Shown here: one piece after another, positions 13,974-21,972 of the stretch
Layout: every line of letters starts with the position of its first letter
Position numbering within the stretch: position 1 is the stretch's first letter
Source of the DNA: CAYLPT01 sp964385645
Lineage (GTDB): Bacteria > Armatimonadota > Hebobacteria > Hebobacterales > Hebobacteraceae
DNA length: 22,803 bases
Assembly: GCA_964385645.1 (NCBI GenBank)
Contig: CAYLPT010000046.1
Span: forward strand, 1-22,803
Direction of reading: 5' to 3'
Translations under genes and position numbers: made by a program
Notes under the pieces: generated by a model
What the model was told of the DNA's origin: nothing
Databases searched by the model: none
What the model saw: the letters and a program-made list of their open reading frames with translations, nothing else

Positions 13974-14710
13974 TGCCCGACATCGAGCTGAGCGAGCCCG
14001 CGGAGGAGCTGCTGGCCGCGCTGTGGGCGGCGGAGGAGGAGGGCGGCGAGCGCGCCGAGCGGCACTCTGCTCCCACCGACCAGGAGCGGGCCGAGGCGGC
14101 GCGGGAGCTGGCGGAGGCAGGGCTGGCGCAGGAGAGCGACGGCGAGCTGTCCCTCACCGAGCAGGGACGCCGCGAGGCGCGCTCGGTGATCCGGCGGGAG
14201 CGACTTGCAGAGCGCCTACTGGCCGATGTGCTCAACCTCGGGGAGGGGCAGGTGGCGGAGGCTGCGTGCCGCTTCGAGCACTGCCTCCAGAGGGGCATAG
14301 ACGACCGCATCTGCACCCTACTGGGCCACCCCCGGATCTGCCCCCACGGCCGGCCGATCCCGCCGGGGGATTGCTGCCGCGAGGGCGCGCGCGCCGCCCC
14401 CAGCGTTATCTCCGCGCTCGCCGACCTCACGCCCGGATGTTCGGGGGCAATAGCCTACCTCCAGACGAAGCGGCGCGACATGCTCCAGCGCCTGCTCAGC
14501 ATGGGGGCCACCCCGGGCACGCCGGTCAGGGTGGTGCAGACGTTCCCCTCCTTCGTGTGCCACCTCGGACAGGGCCAGATCGCCGTGGATCGGGAGACCG
14601 CGCAAGACATCTACATCCGCGTGAGCAGCACTCCGCCGCCGGCGCGCCGCCCCGGCCTGTGGCCGCGGGGTCTGCACCGCTTCCGCTTCCGTCGCGGCCG
14701 GCCCCGCTGA
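13973..14710 (+). CDS. DtxR-like protein with degenerate HTH, extra cysteines and FeoA-like domain
   Basis: A 245-aa protein related to the upstream DtxR. Residues 8-66 resemble a winged helix in length (helix EELLAALWAAEEEG, wing ESDGELSLTEQG), but the place of the recognition helix is PTDQERAEAARELAEAG, rich in acidic residues and lacking the T/S-P-A-S-V pattern. In the metal domain C99, E102 and H103 are kept, whereas equivalents of DtxR H79 and H98 are E77 and A95. Cysteines C104, C114, C123 (in ICPHGRPIP), C134 and C135 may hold an Fe-S cluster. Residues about 150-230 form a FeoA/SH3-like domain, and the tail is Arg-rich. Being third in the feoB operon, it may act as a FeoA/FeoC-like accessory or iron sensor rather than a classic repressor. 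Confidence 0.75.
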   Translation: MPDIELSEPAEELLAALWAAEEEGGERAERHSAPTDQERAEAARELAEAGLAQESDGELSLTEQGRREARSVIRRERLAERLLADVLNLGEGQVAEAACRFEHCLQRGIDDRICTLLGHPRICPHGRPIPPGDCCREGARAAPSVISALADLTPGCSGAIAYLQTKRRDMLQRLLSMGATPGTPVRVVQTFPSFVCHLGQGQIAVDRETAQDIYIRVSSTPPPARRPGLWPRGLHRFRFRRGRPR

Positions 14711-14716
14711 AGGAGG

Positions 14717-17700
14717 CTATCCCTCGCTCGGCGCGTCCTCACTCCCTGCTGGCTTCTCGGCCGGGACCGTCACTTTCACCTCGTCGGTCGCCCGGTTCCC
14801 GGCCGCGTCGAAGACGCGCACCTGGACTGTGTACTCCCCCGGATCCAGGGGCTCGGTCTCTATGTCGAAGGACACCACGGGGGACTCGATCGCCGACAGC
14901 TCCACCGACTCCCACTGGCCCTCGCCGACGCGGTACTCGGCGCTTCGGAGCGGGGAGATTGCGTCCCGCGCGAGGCCGCTGATGCGCACCCGTCGTCCCT
15001 CACCCACCGACACCGAGCTGCGGAACAGGATCACCTCCGGGGGCGTGTTGTCCACCCACACCACGGCGGACGAGTCCGCCTGCTGCGGGTCGCCGGGCGC
15101 ACCTCGGCGGTCGCTCGCCGTCACCCGCAGCAGATACTTGCCGTCCTTGGCGGCCGTCGTGTCCCATTCGTACTTGGTGTCCGTCAGGTCGCCGGCGACC
15201 TTTTCCCAGGTCGCACCCAGGTCGGGCGAGATCGCCACCTCGTAGACCAGCGGATCCTTGTCCGGGTCGCTGGCCTGCCAGGTAACCGTCGTCTTTGCGG
15301 ATAGACGAGCGCCCGCCTCCGGCTCGCGAAGGGAGCAGACGGGCGGCTGGTTGCGCGGCCGGTGGGAGACCCGGATTTGCCTCACGAGCGGCGTCTCGGC
15401 GGGCGCGGTGGTGCTGAGGGTCAGCCGGTACTGGAGGTAGCGGGCAGAGGGGCTGGTGATGTGTCCCTGCGCCAGCGGCACCCAGGTTGGCCAACCGTCC
15501 CTCGGATCAGGCGAGTCGCCGGAGCGCGTCTCCCCGGCGATGCTCGTGCCCTCGGGCAGCTCCGCAGCCCACTCGATCGTCCCCCACCGCGCCGGCCGGC
15601 CCGCGTCCATCACCCCGGACTCCACCGTCCCTTGCTCGGCGCGCCCGGGCCCCAGCCTGTACACCGCGGCCGGTCCGGTCGTGGCCAGGTAGAGCGCGCC
15701 CTCCACCTGGGCGAGCGCGGTGGCCGTGCCGGCCTGCGGGCGGAACAGCAGCCGCGGCCTGCGGTCCGCCCCCACCCGGAAGACCATCCCCACCGGCCCC
15801 GTCGCGGCCACTAGGTCTCCCCCCGACAGCACCGACAGCCCGTAGACCGCGTCCTGCTCGAGCGAGCAGTAGACCTCCGGAAGGCCGCTGGCGGGGATCA
15901 GCCAGATGTCCCCGCCGGGCGAGGCCGCCGCGTATAGCTCGCCGCCCTCGCCCAGCGCGAGCGCGTCCACCGCCGGCCCCGACAACTGGCACACTGGCTC
16001 CCGCGTGCCGGCGGGCCGGATGCGGTAGACGATGCCTGCCTCTGAGGTGCCGGCGTAGAGCGTCCCATCCTCGGCGCGCGCGAGCGAGAGCACATTCGCG
16101 GCCGGCAGCTCGGCCGCCACCTGTGCGCCCTCTCCCCGGCGGACCGCGTAGACCCGTGCCGGGGCGCCGCCGCCCGCGTACACCGTCCCGCCCTCGCCCA
16201 TCACCAGGCACCAGAGGTACACGCTCTCGGTGTCGGCCACCAGCTCGCCCTGGCCCTCGGGGGAGATCCGGAAGAGCTTGCCGCCGGGCGAGGTTCCGGC
16301 CCACAGGTAGCCCTCGTCGTCGAAGGCGAGCGCGTGGACGTTCATCTCCCCCGTGGCGAAGAACTCCGAGGCCTCCCCGCCCGCGAGCCGGTAGATGATG
16401 CCGCGGGTGCCCGTGCCGACGAACACCTCCTCGCCCCGGGCGGCCACACTCCAGACCACATCGGCCGGCACCGATCCGATCTCTGTGCGCGCGAGGCCGA
16501 GCTGAAGCGTCCCATCCTGTCCGAGCTCGACCGCATCGAGCTCCGCGTCCCGGTAGTCGTTCGGGGCCCTATGCACCCAGGCCGCCGGCGCGCGGGAGAG
16601 CGGCTGGTCCTCGGCGGGGGGCCGGGCGCCACTGCGGGGCTGCTGGCCGACGACCATGCCGGCTGGCGCCGCCGCGGGGAGGGAGCCAGGGAGCCAGAGG
16701 GCGCCGCCGCCCGAGGTCGCCTCTTTATCGGGTGGCTCCTGAGGGCCCTCGGAGGGTGGGCGGGACGGCCGCGGCCGCACTGCGGGCATGCGGCTCTCGA
16801 CCCGGAGTGCCAGCATGTGGCGGCCGGAGAGGGCCCACTCGGTCGAGCGCACCACCTTCGTCAGCGAGGGGACGGACCGCAGGTCAGTCCGCTGGGTGGC
16901 GCGCAGCGCCTCGGTGGCGGAGCGGGGCAGGGCGGGCAGCTCCTCGCCCAGCAGCACCGCGCCGGATCGGGGGAGGGCGGCGTACACCACCAGATCGCAG
17001 GCGCGGTCCTGTTCTCGGTATTGCCCCAGCAGTTGGTCCAGCGACACCGCGCCCGGCCGCGGCGCGCCCACGGCGTTGCGCGCCTCCTGGGACTCCCGGC
17101 CGGCGGCCACCACCACCCGCACCTGCCCCTCCGGCAGGTCGGCCGGCAGCGGCAGCGTGACTGCGACCTCCACCGGCTCCTCTCCGTAGGGCTGCAGCTG
17201 CACCAGCAGCCTCACATCCTCGCCGGCCCGCACCCGCGTCCGCTCGGCCATGACGCGCGTGATGGCGGCGGTCTTGCGCAGGTCCTCGACCTCCACGCGG
17301 ACGACGACGCGCTCCGCCTTTGCCTCTTGGAAGGGGTTCTCGGCCAGCATCAGGAGGGGCTCGAGCGCCAGCGGGGCCGTCGCGGCGGCGGCATCGGAGG
17401 CGCTGTAGCCGACCTCCTCTCGCCGTAGCGGCTCCCGCCCCTCCACCTCGACCACGATCGTGGTCCGCGCCGTTCCCCGCTGCACCCGCCCGCGCGTCTC
17501 GTCCACCGCGGTGAGCACCGAGGTGGCCACCAGGGCCGGCAGCATCTCCCTCACCCTCGCCACCTCGAGGTGGAAGCGCCGCGTCCGCCCCAGGTCCCGG
17601 TCGGTCACCTCGATGCTCACCGGCAGCAGATCGGCCTGCTCGCCCAGCCGCCCCGCCACCGCGCTCTGGTGGTCCTGATGGAGCCGGCCCAGGGGCAGAG

Positions 17701-18586
17701 TGGGCGACATGATCTTGTTCGAGATCTGGAGCGTCGGCAGGATGTCGTGAACGTATCCTCCAGTCATGGGCACGTCAATGCTGCCGAGTTGGAAGAGGGG
17801 GTGGCCAAAGCCGAGCACCCGCTCGCCCTCGACGAGGGTGACGGTGCCGAGGGCGGTCATGTCAAAGTCGCCGCGCACGAGCTGCGCGCCCAGGGCCGCC
17901 CCCGGTTCGAGCTCCACTCGCAGCGACTCCTCCCCTCCCCCAGGGCCCTGCACCAAGTGGAAGCCATAGGGCTCCAGCAGCTCGCTCAGGCGCTCCACCC
18001 CCCGCCGGCCGAACCCCGCGACCTGGATGAAGCCGCCCACCGGCACGAGGGTCATGGTGCCGGGGGGGTCGGGATCGGGCGCCCTCGGCGCAACCCGCAC
18101 CCGGTGGATCACCTGGTCGCCGACTCGCACGGGGAGCACGGAGCCGCTCGCGGCGGCGCCGGCAGTAGCCGGCGGACGTCCCCAGGCCTCCAGCATGTCC
18201 TCGATCGGCGTGATGCCGGCGACCGGCTCCTTGCTCCAGGCCCAGGTGAGCGCGATGGCGCCGGCCAGCCTCCCCTCGATGTAGACGGGGCTGCCGCTCA
18301 TGCCTCCGATGACCCCGCTCTGGCGCTCCACGACCGGCCCGTCGAGGATGCGGCCCAGGATGATGCTGCGGGCGCCGTCGAACTTGCGCAGCACTCCGAT
18401 GACCTCGATCTGGAACGATTCGATCCGCGTGCCGCGGAAGACCGACTTGCCCACCGCCCGCTGGCCCGCGCGGACCTCCGCCAACGGGTAGATGGGCGTG
18501 CTTGGCTCGGCCCTTGCCACCCGACCGCAGGCCAGCGCGAGGGCCAGGGCGAGGGGGATCAGCACCAGTCGGCAGCGTTGGGTCAT
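14717..18586 (-). CDS. Secreted SpoIVB-type (S55) peptidase domain fused to beta-propeller and Ig-like domains
   Basis: A 1289-aa exported protein. Residues 1-26 are a signal peptide (MTQRCR, then a Leu/Ala core, cleavage near ARA/EP). Residues about 30-345 carry the S55 peptidase features: FRGTRIESFQIEVIGVL, GVIGGMSGSPVYIEG (91-105, serine nucleophile in GMSGSP), WSKEPVAGITPIEDML, and later LGFGHPLFQLGS with His262. A Pro-rich linker (about 625-700) leads to six or seven propeller-like repeats of the type GTxxGxIYRL (about 700-1030), then a segment of the discoidin or Ig kind, and two Ig/fibronectin-like domains (DPDKDPLVYEVAISPD; VRVFDAAGNRATDEV) before an acidic end. The ATG 18586 is preferred to the GTG 18631, which lies inside the promoter. 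It ends 6 bp from the convergent feoB operon. Substrate unknown; it probably acts at the cell surface. Confidence 0.85.
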   Translation of the reverse strand: MTQRCRLVLIPLALALALACGRVARAEPSTPIYPLAEVRAGQRAVGKSVFRGTRIESFQIEVIGVLRKFDGARSIILGRILDGPVVERQSGVIGGMSGSPVYIEGRLAGAIALTWAWSKEPVAGITPIEDMLEAWGRPPATAGAAASGSVLPVRVGDQVIHRVRVAPRAPDPDPPGTMTLVPVGGFIQVAGFGRRGVERLSELLEPYGFHLVQGPGGGEESLRVELEPGAALGAQLVRGDFDMTALGTVTLVEGERVLGFGHPLFQLGSIDVPMTGGYVHDILPTLQISNKIMSPTLPLGRLHQDHQSAVAGRLGEQADLLPVSIEVTDRDLGRTRRFHLEVARVREMLPALVATSVLTAVDETRGRVQRGTARTTIVVEVEGREPLRREEVGYSASDAAAATAPLALEPLLMLAENPFQEAKAERVVVRVEVEDLRKTAAITRVMAERTRVRAGEDVRLLVQLQPYGEEPVEVAVTLPLPADLPEGQVRVVVAAGRESQEARNAVGAPRPGAVSLDQLLGQYREQDRACDLVVYAALPRSGAVLLGEELPALPRSATEALRATQRTDLRSVPSLTKVVRSTEWALSGRHMLALRVESRMPAVRPRPSRPPSEGPQEPPDKEATSGGGALWLPGSLPAAAPAGMVVGQQPRSGARPPAEDQPLSRAPAAWVHRAPNDYRDAELDAVELGQDGTLQLGLARTEIGSVPADVVWSVAARGEEVFVGTGTRGIIYRLAGGEASEFFATGEMNVHALAFDDEGYLWAGTSPGGKLFRISPEGQGELVADTESVYLWCLVMGEGGTVYAGGGAPARVYAVRRGEGAQVAAELPAANVLSLARAEDGTLYAGTSEAGIVYRIRPAGTREPVCQLSGPAVDALALGEGGELYAAASPGGDIWLIPASGLPEVYCSLEQDAVYGLSVLSGGDLVAATGPVGMVFRVGADRRPRLLFRPQAGTATALAQVEGALYLATTGPAAVYRLGPGRAEQGTVESGVMDAGRPARWGTIEWAAELPEGTSIAGETRSGDSPDPRDGWPTWVPLAQGHITSPSARYLQYRLTLSTTAPAETPLVRQIRVSHRPRNQPPVCSLREPEAGARLSAKTTVTWQASDPDKDPLVYEVAISPDLGATWEKVAGDLTDTKYEWDTTAAKDGKYLLRVTASDRRGAPGDPQQADSSAVVWVDNTPPEVILFRSSVSVGEGRRVRISGLARDAISPLRSAEYRVGEGQWESVELSAIESPVVSFDIETEPLDPGEYTVQVRVFDAAGNRATDEVKVTVPAEKPAGSEDAPSEG

Positions 18587-18621
18587 GGAAGGCGTCCTAG
18601 CGCGGTGATGACGGCAGGCAG

Positions 18622-18651
18622 AGGATAGCACCTACCGCTAACCGCGGTCAA
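18622..18651 (-). promoter_or_regulatory. Promoter of the S55-peptidase gene
   Basis: Read on the minus strand, TTGACC (18651-18646) and TATCCT (18627-18622) are 18 bp apart. The -10 matches consensus at four of six positions. The predicted start lies about 28 bp upstream of the ATG at 18586, which favours that start codon over the GTG at 18631. Confidence 0.5.
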
Positions 18652-18673
18652 GCACGATCGCCCTGGAAGCCAA

Positions 18674-18697
18674 GTCGCAGGAGACGCTGCCTGCGAC
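18674..18697. repeat. Perfect 8-bp inverted repeat between divergent genes
   Basis: GTCGCAGG (18674-18681) and CCTGCGAC (18690-18697) are exact reverse complements around 8 bp, giving half-site centres 16 bp apart. It lies 60 bp before the SDR start and 23 bp behind the -35 box of the divergent promoter. There is no T-run, so an operator for a dimeric regulator is more likely than a terminator. Confidence 0.4.
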
Positions 18698-18757
18698 GGT
18701 GAAAGCAGTACCTGAGGAGTGCTCCGTCGGCGGGTGTCGGAGCTCCGGGGACCGGCC

Positions 18758-19528
18758 ATGGCTGTGCTGGATATGTTCCGCCTCGAGGGGCGGGTGGCGC
18801 TGGTGACGGGGGGCAACCGCGGGATCGGCCGCGCCATCGCGGAGGCCCTGGCGGAGGCGGGTGCGGCGGTGGCGGTCACGAGCCGGGAGGCGGCGCGAGC
18901 GGAGGCGGCGGCCGCCGAGATCGGGCCGGCGGCGGGCGCTCGCTGTGTTGGCCTTGGGCTGGATGTCCGCGACCAGGCCCAGGTGGAGGCGGTGGTGGCG
19001 CGGGTGGCGGAGGAGCTCGGCGGCCTGCACATCCTCGTGAACAACGCGGGGGTGAACATCCGAGAGAGCATTCTTGACCTGAGCGACGAGAGCTGGGGGC
19101 AGGTCATTGAGACTAACCTCGAAGGGCCGATGCGGTGCAGTCGCGCGGTGGCGCCGCGGCTGGTGGAGCAGGGCTGGGGGCGGATCATCAACATCGGCTC
19201 CATCCTGAGCTTCGTCGGGATCGCGCAGCGCGCGGCGTACGCCTCCTCGAAGGCGGGGCTGCTGGGGATGACGCGGGCCATGGCGCTCGACCTCGCGGGC
19301 CACGGCGTGACGGTGAACGCGCTCTGCCCAGGCGCATTCAAGACCGACATCAACCGCCCGATCCTCAGGGACCCGGCCTACCTGAGCGAGTTTCTGAAGC
19401 AGATTCCGCTGGGGAGAATGGGCGACCCATCGGAGTTGAAGGGGGCCGCTGTCTTCCTCGCCTCCGAGGCGAGCTCCTACATGACGGGCGCGGCGCTGCT
19501 GGTGGATGGGGGCTGGACCGCGCGCTAG
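18758..19528 (+). CDS. SDR-family NAD(P)-dependent oxidoreductase
   Basis: A 256-aa classical short-chain dehydrogenase/reductase. The cofactor motif TGGNRGIG is at residues 17-24, D69 is in GLDVRD, NNAG is at 95-98, and the catalytic tetrad is N120, S148, Y161 and K165 (YASSK). The C-terminal LLVDGGWTAR is typical. Arg43 after beta-2 (TSRE) hints at NADP(H). Closest types by eye are gluconate 5-dehydrogenase, 2-deoxy-gluconate 3-dehydrogenase and 3-oxoacyl-ACP reductase; with Gnd and a xylulokinase-like gene in the window a sugar-acid substrate is attractive but unproven. The ATG 18758 is chosen because the fold starts within ten residues and GGGGA lies about 7 bp upstream; ATG 18719 is upstream in frame but adds a non-family leader. 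Confidence 0.9.
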   Translation: MAVLDMFRLEGRVALVTGGNRGIGRAIAEALAEAGAAVAVTSREAARAEAAAAEIGPAAGARCVGLGLDVRDQAQVEAVVARVAEELGGLHILVNNAGVNIRESILDLSDESWGQVIETNLEGPMRCSRAVAPRLVEQGWGRIINIGSILSFVGIAQRAAYASSKAGLLGMTRAMALDLAGHGVTVNALCPGAFKTDINRPILRDPAYLSEFLKQIPLGRMGDPSELKGAAVFLASEASSYMTGAALLVDGGWTAR

Positions 19529-19533
19529 CGCGG
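19518..19533. terminator. Hairpin at the convergent SDR / propeller gene junction
   Basis: CCGCGC (19518-19523) pairs with GCGCGG (19528-19533) around GCTA. It includes the SDR stop codon and lies 10 bp before the end of the convergent gene, so it may end transcription from both sides. No T-run is visible, so support is modest. Confidence 0.3.
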
Positions 19534-19543
19534 GCAGGCCCGG

Positions 19544-20521
19544 TCAGTGGCCTAGCCCGAACACCCTCACCTGGCGCCAGCCGTCCACCGCCGCCACCCA
19601 GCCACCCTCGGGGCGCGGGTGAAGATCGGCGTGGTGCATCCCGCCCGCGTTCCACCCCGCGCCGGAGCCGGCCAGCACGGGCGCGTCGGTCAGAGCCCGC
19701 TCGCGATAGCGCTCAGGGGTGAGCTCCTCAACGACGAAGGCCCGCACCGCGCTCCCGTAGGCGGGCCGGCAGTCCTGCGCGAAGCGAACCGGCCGGCCCT
19801 CGACCAACACCACCCTCCCGGCCGGGCGGGCCCGTTCGGGATCCTCCCAGATGAGAGGGCTCTGCGGGTGCTCGACCCAGGGCCCCGTGAGCTGGTCGGC
19901 GTGGAACAGCCGCAGGATGTCGTGCCGCCCGGCGCCTGTGAAGAGCCACCACCGGCCCTCGAAACGAAACAGCGTGGGGGCAGCGAAGGGGGCGCCCTCC
20001 AGCAGCGTCGCCACCAGCTCCCAGCGGGTGGGGAACTCCGCGGCGCGGTAAAGCCGCAGCGACCGCGACCCGGGCGTCTCGGGCAGCATGTAGTGCACGC
20101 CCTCCCACTCGAAGACGTGCGGGTAGGAGACGTCGAAGGGCTCCGCGAGCGCGATGCCGCGGTAGACCCAGGCAAGCGCGTCGGGGCTGGTGGCGAGGCC
20201 GATGCGCTTGATGTTGGTGGTGCGCTCGAGCACCTCGAAGAACATGTGCCAGAGGCCGTCGCGCTGTACCAGGAAGGGGTCGCACACCGACTCCGCGTCG
20301 AGATCCGAGACATCTTGCGCGGTGAGCACGGGGTTGCGCGCGCCCTGGGCCGGGCGAAGCTCGGCGGGAGAGGCGCCCTCGTAGATGCCGATCGCCCAGT
20401 CGCGGCGCTCCGACACGAACGGCACGCCCCGGGCGCGCCCGATGAGCGCGCCGACCACCAGGCCGGCCGCCAGGCCGAGCGCCACTCCGAGCGCGACGTA
20501 GCGCCCGTGGGCCCTCAGCAC
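19544..20521 (-). CDS. Membrane-anchored five-bladed propeller protein, glycosidase/GINT1_N-like
   Basis: A 325-aa protein with a single N-terminal membrane segment (about residues 8-28, Leu/Ala/Gly/Val) and then a glycosyl-hydrolase-43-like propeller. The pattern CDPFLVQRDGLWHMFFEVL, IGLATSPDALAWVYRGIAL, SYPHVFEWEGVHYMLPET, FPTRWELVATLLEG, APTLFRFEGRWWLF matches the domain found at the N-terminus of plant GINT1-type transferases and in many bacterial glycosyltransferase-linked proteins. Carbohydrate binding or hydrolysis outside the membrane is inferred; the acidic residues in CDPF, PET and the final MHHADLHP are candidate catalytic or ligand residues. The start is GTG with no strong Shine-Dalgarno. 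It lies 57 bp downstream of the FmdB-like gene on the same strand. Confidence 0.75.
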   Translation of the reverse strand: MLRAHGRYVALGVALGLAAGLVVGALIGRARGVPFVSERRDWAIGIYEGASPAELRPAQGARNPVLTAQDVSDLDAESVCDPFLVQRDGLWHMFFEVLERTTNIKRIGLATSPDALAWVYRGIALAEPFDVSYPHVFEWEGVHYMLPETPGSRSLRLYRAAEFPTRWELVATLLEGAPFAAPTLFRFEGRWWLFTGAGRHDILRLFHADQLTGPWVEHPQSPLIWEDPERARPAGRVVLVEGRPVRFAQDCRPAYGSAVRAFVVEELTPERYRERALTDAPVLAGSGAGWNAGGMHHADLHPRPEGGWVAAVDGWRQVRVFGLGH

Positions 20522-20578
20522 CGTCTTGCCGCCGCTCTCACGACGCCCACAGACCCATGCCCCTCTGCCAGCGCGTGG

Positions 20579-20830
20579 CTAGCCCTCGGCGCCGGCGTCC
20601 TTGGACCCGCTGGCCGCCTTCGCGGGCGCCTCGGGCTCCCCCCTCACCTTGTCGTCGCGGTAGTCGGTGCAGTGAAAACCCGACCCCCTGAAGATGATCC
20701 CGACGGGTCGGAACACCTTGCGCACCCGGCCCCGGCACTCGGGGCACCGGCTGGCCGGGCGCTCCGTCACCCTCTGGTACCGCTCGAAGTGATGTCCACA
20801 CTCAGCACAAGCGTATTCGTAGATCGGCAT
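20579..20830 (-). CDS. FmdB-family zinc-ribbon protein
   Basis: An 83-aa protein starting MPIYEYACAECGHHFE, the hallmark of the FmdB putative regulatory family. The zinc ribbon is C8-x2-C11 and C29-x2-C32. The segment GIIFRGSGFHCTDY (44-57) is also typical of the family. The tail (residues 60-83) is Ala/Gly/Lys/Glu-rich and disordered. The role of FmdB proteins is poorly known; the name comes from a gene near formamidase and amidase operons, with suggestions of transcriptional control. It lies 45 bp after the GHMP kinase gene and is probably co-transcribed with it. Confidence 0.9.
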   Translation of the reverse strand: MPIYEYACAECGHHFERYQRVTERPASRCPECRGRVRKVFRPVGIIFRGSGFHCTDYRDDKVRGEPEAPAKAASGSKDAGAEG

Positions 20831-20875
20831 GGCTACTGCCGGCCCTCGGCGTGCAGCGCCGGCCCCGAGGGCCGC

Positions 20876-21883
20876 CTACACCTCCTTTACCAGAAGTCCC
20901 TCGCGGGCGATCTTGGCCGGCAACACGGTCGCGCCGGCGTCCTCCAGCGCGCGCTCCACCGCCTTCCGGCTCCCCGGCTCCACGAACGTGACCAGGCACC
21001 CCCCGCCCCCGGCCCCGCAGATCTTGGAGGCGAGGGCTCCGGCCCGCTCGGCGGCCGCGACGATGCGGTCAATGGCGGGTGTCGTCACTCCCTCCGCGAG
21101 GCGCTTGCGGGACTCCCACTCGCGGCCCAGCAGCTCGGCGAACTGGCCCAGGTCGAAGGCTTGCAGCGCCTCCCGCATCTGGAGCGCTACGCGCTTGATC
21201 TCGTGCATGTTCTCCCGGGAGCCGGGGGCGTCGTCAATGTAGCGCTTGAGCATGTTCCAGTTGCTGGTGCCGGAGAAGTGAGTCTCGCCGGTGAAGCTGA
21301 GCACAAGCCGCCCCTCGAACTCGCGCAGCCTGCTCTCCTCCGCGATGAGCGGCTCTCGTCTCCAGCCGACCTCGTCGAAGTGGAAGGCGTTCACGCCCCC
21401 GTAGAGGGCGGCCAGGTAGTCCTGCTTGCCCGTCGGAATGCCGATGGCCTGCGCCTCAAGGTTCGCGCCGTAATCCACGAACAGGCCCGGGTCCAGGCGG
21501 GTCCCGTTGACGCGATCCAGCGCCCCGCTGAGCGCGATGAGCAGGGCCGAGGAGGCCCCCAGCCCGGAGCCGTGGGGCGGGCGGTTGTTGGTGATCACAT
21601 CCACGCCAACCTTGGGCGCGTAGAAGCGCACCACGCGGGCGACAAAGCCAAGCTCGCGGTCCACGGGCAGCTCGTCCACAGAGGGGGCAGACAGCTCCTG
21701 GCCGGTGTCGAGAGACCTCAGGCGCACCTGTGGGTCGTCGCGGGTCTCGATGCGGACCTCGCTCCAGAGGTCAATGGCCGCGTTGTTGGTCACCCCGCCC
21801 TCCAGGAAGAGGTAGAGCGGGTAGAGATCGAGCGTCCCGCCCGACAGGTCAATGCGCGTCGGCGTGCGCGCCTCGACGACCAT
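20876..21883 (-). CDS. GHMP-family sugar kinase (HddA/galactokinase-like)
   Basis: A 335-aa ATP-dependent small-molecule kinase of the GHMP superfamily. Motif 1 is PTRIDLSGGTLDL (8-20), the ATP loop is PHGSGLGASSA (103-113), and motif 3 is KICGAGGGGCLV near residues 284-295. The N-terminus resembles D-glycero-D-manno-heptose-7-phosphate kinase (HddA) and the predicted kinases of COG2605, so a sugar or sugar phosphate is the likely substrate; heptose kinase cannot be claimed without other heptose genes nearby. The ATG 21883 is preceded by GGAGG about 7 bp upstream; upstream in-frame codons have no family similarity. It lies 89 bp downstream of the xylulokinase-like gene, perhaps in one sugar-use unit. 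Confidence 0.88.
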   Translation of the reverse strand: MVVEARTPTRIDLSGGTLDLYPLYLFLEGGVTNNAAIDLWSEVRIETRDDPQVRLRSLDTGQELSAPSVDELPVDRELGFVARVVRFYAPKVGVDVITNNRPPHGSGLGASSALLIALSGALDRVNGTRLDPGLFVDYGANLEAQAIGIPTGKQDYLAALYGGVNAFHFDEVGWRREPLIAEESRLREFEGRLVLSFTGETHFSGTSNWNMLKRYIDDAPGSRENMHEIKRVALQMREALQAFDLGQFAELLGREWESRKRLAEGVTTPAIDRIVAAAERAGALASKICGAGGGGCLVTFVEPGSRKAVERALEDAGATVLPAKIAREGLLVKEV

Positions 21884-21972
21884 CGCCGGCCTCCTGCAAG
21901 ATCGAGGGGCGTCCGCCTGGCCCTCAGGGAGGCGAACGCCGCTGCCAGTATAGCCGGCGACGTATGGCCCCG

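Noticed and set aside
15487..18628. Long plus-strand frames opposite the S55 protein (303, 364 and 352 codons)
   Set aside because: Pro/Arg or Gly/His-rich low-complexity translations antisense to a coherent multidomain protein.
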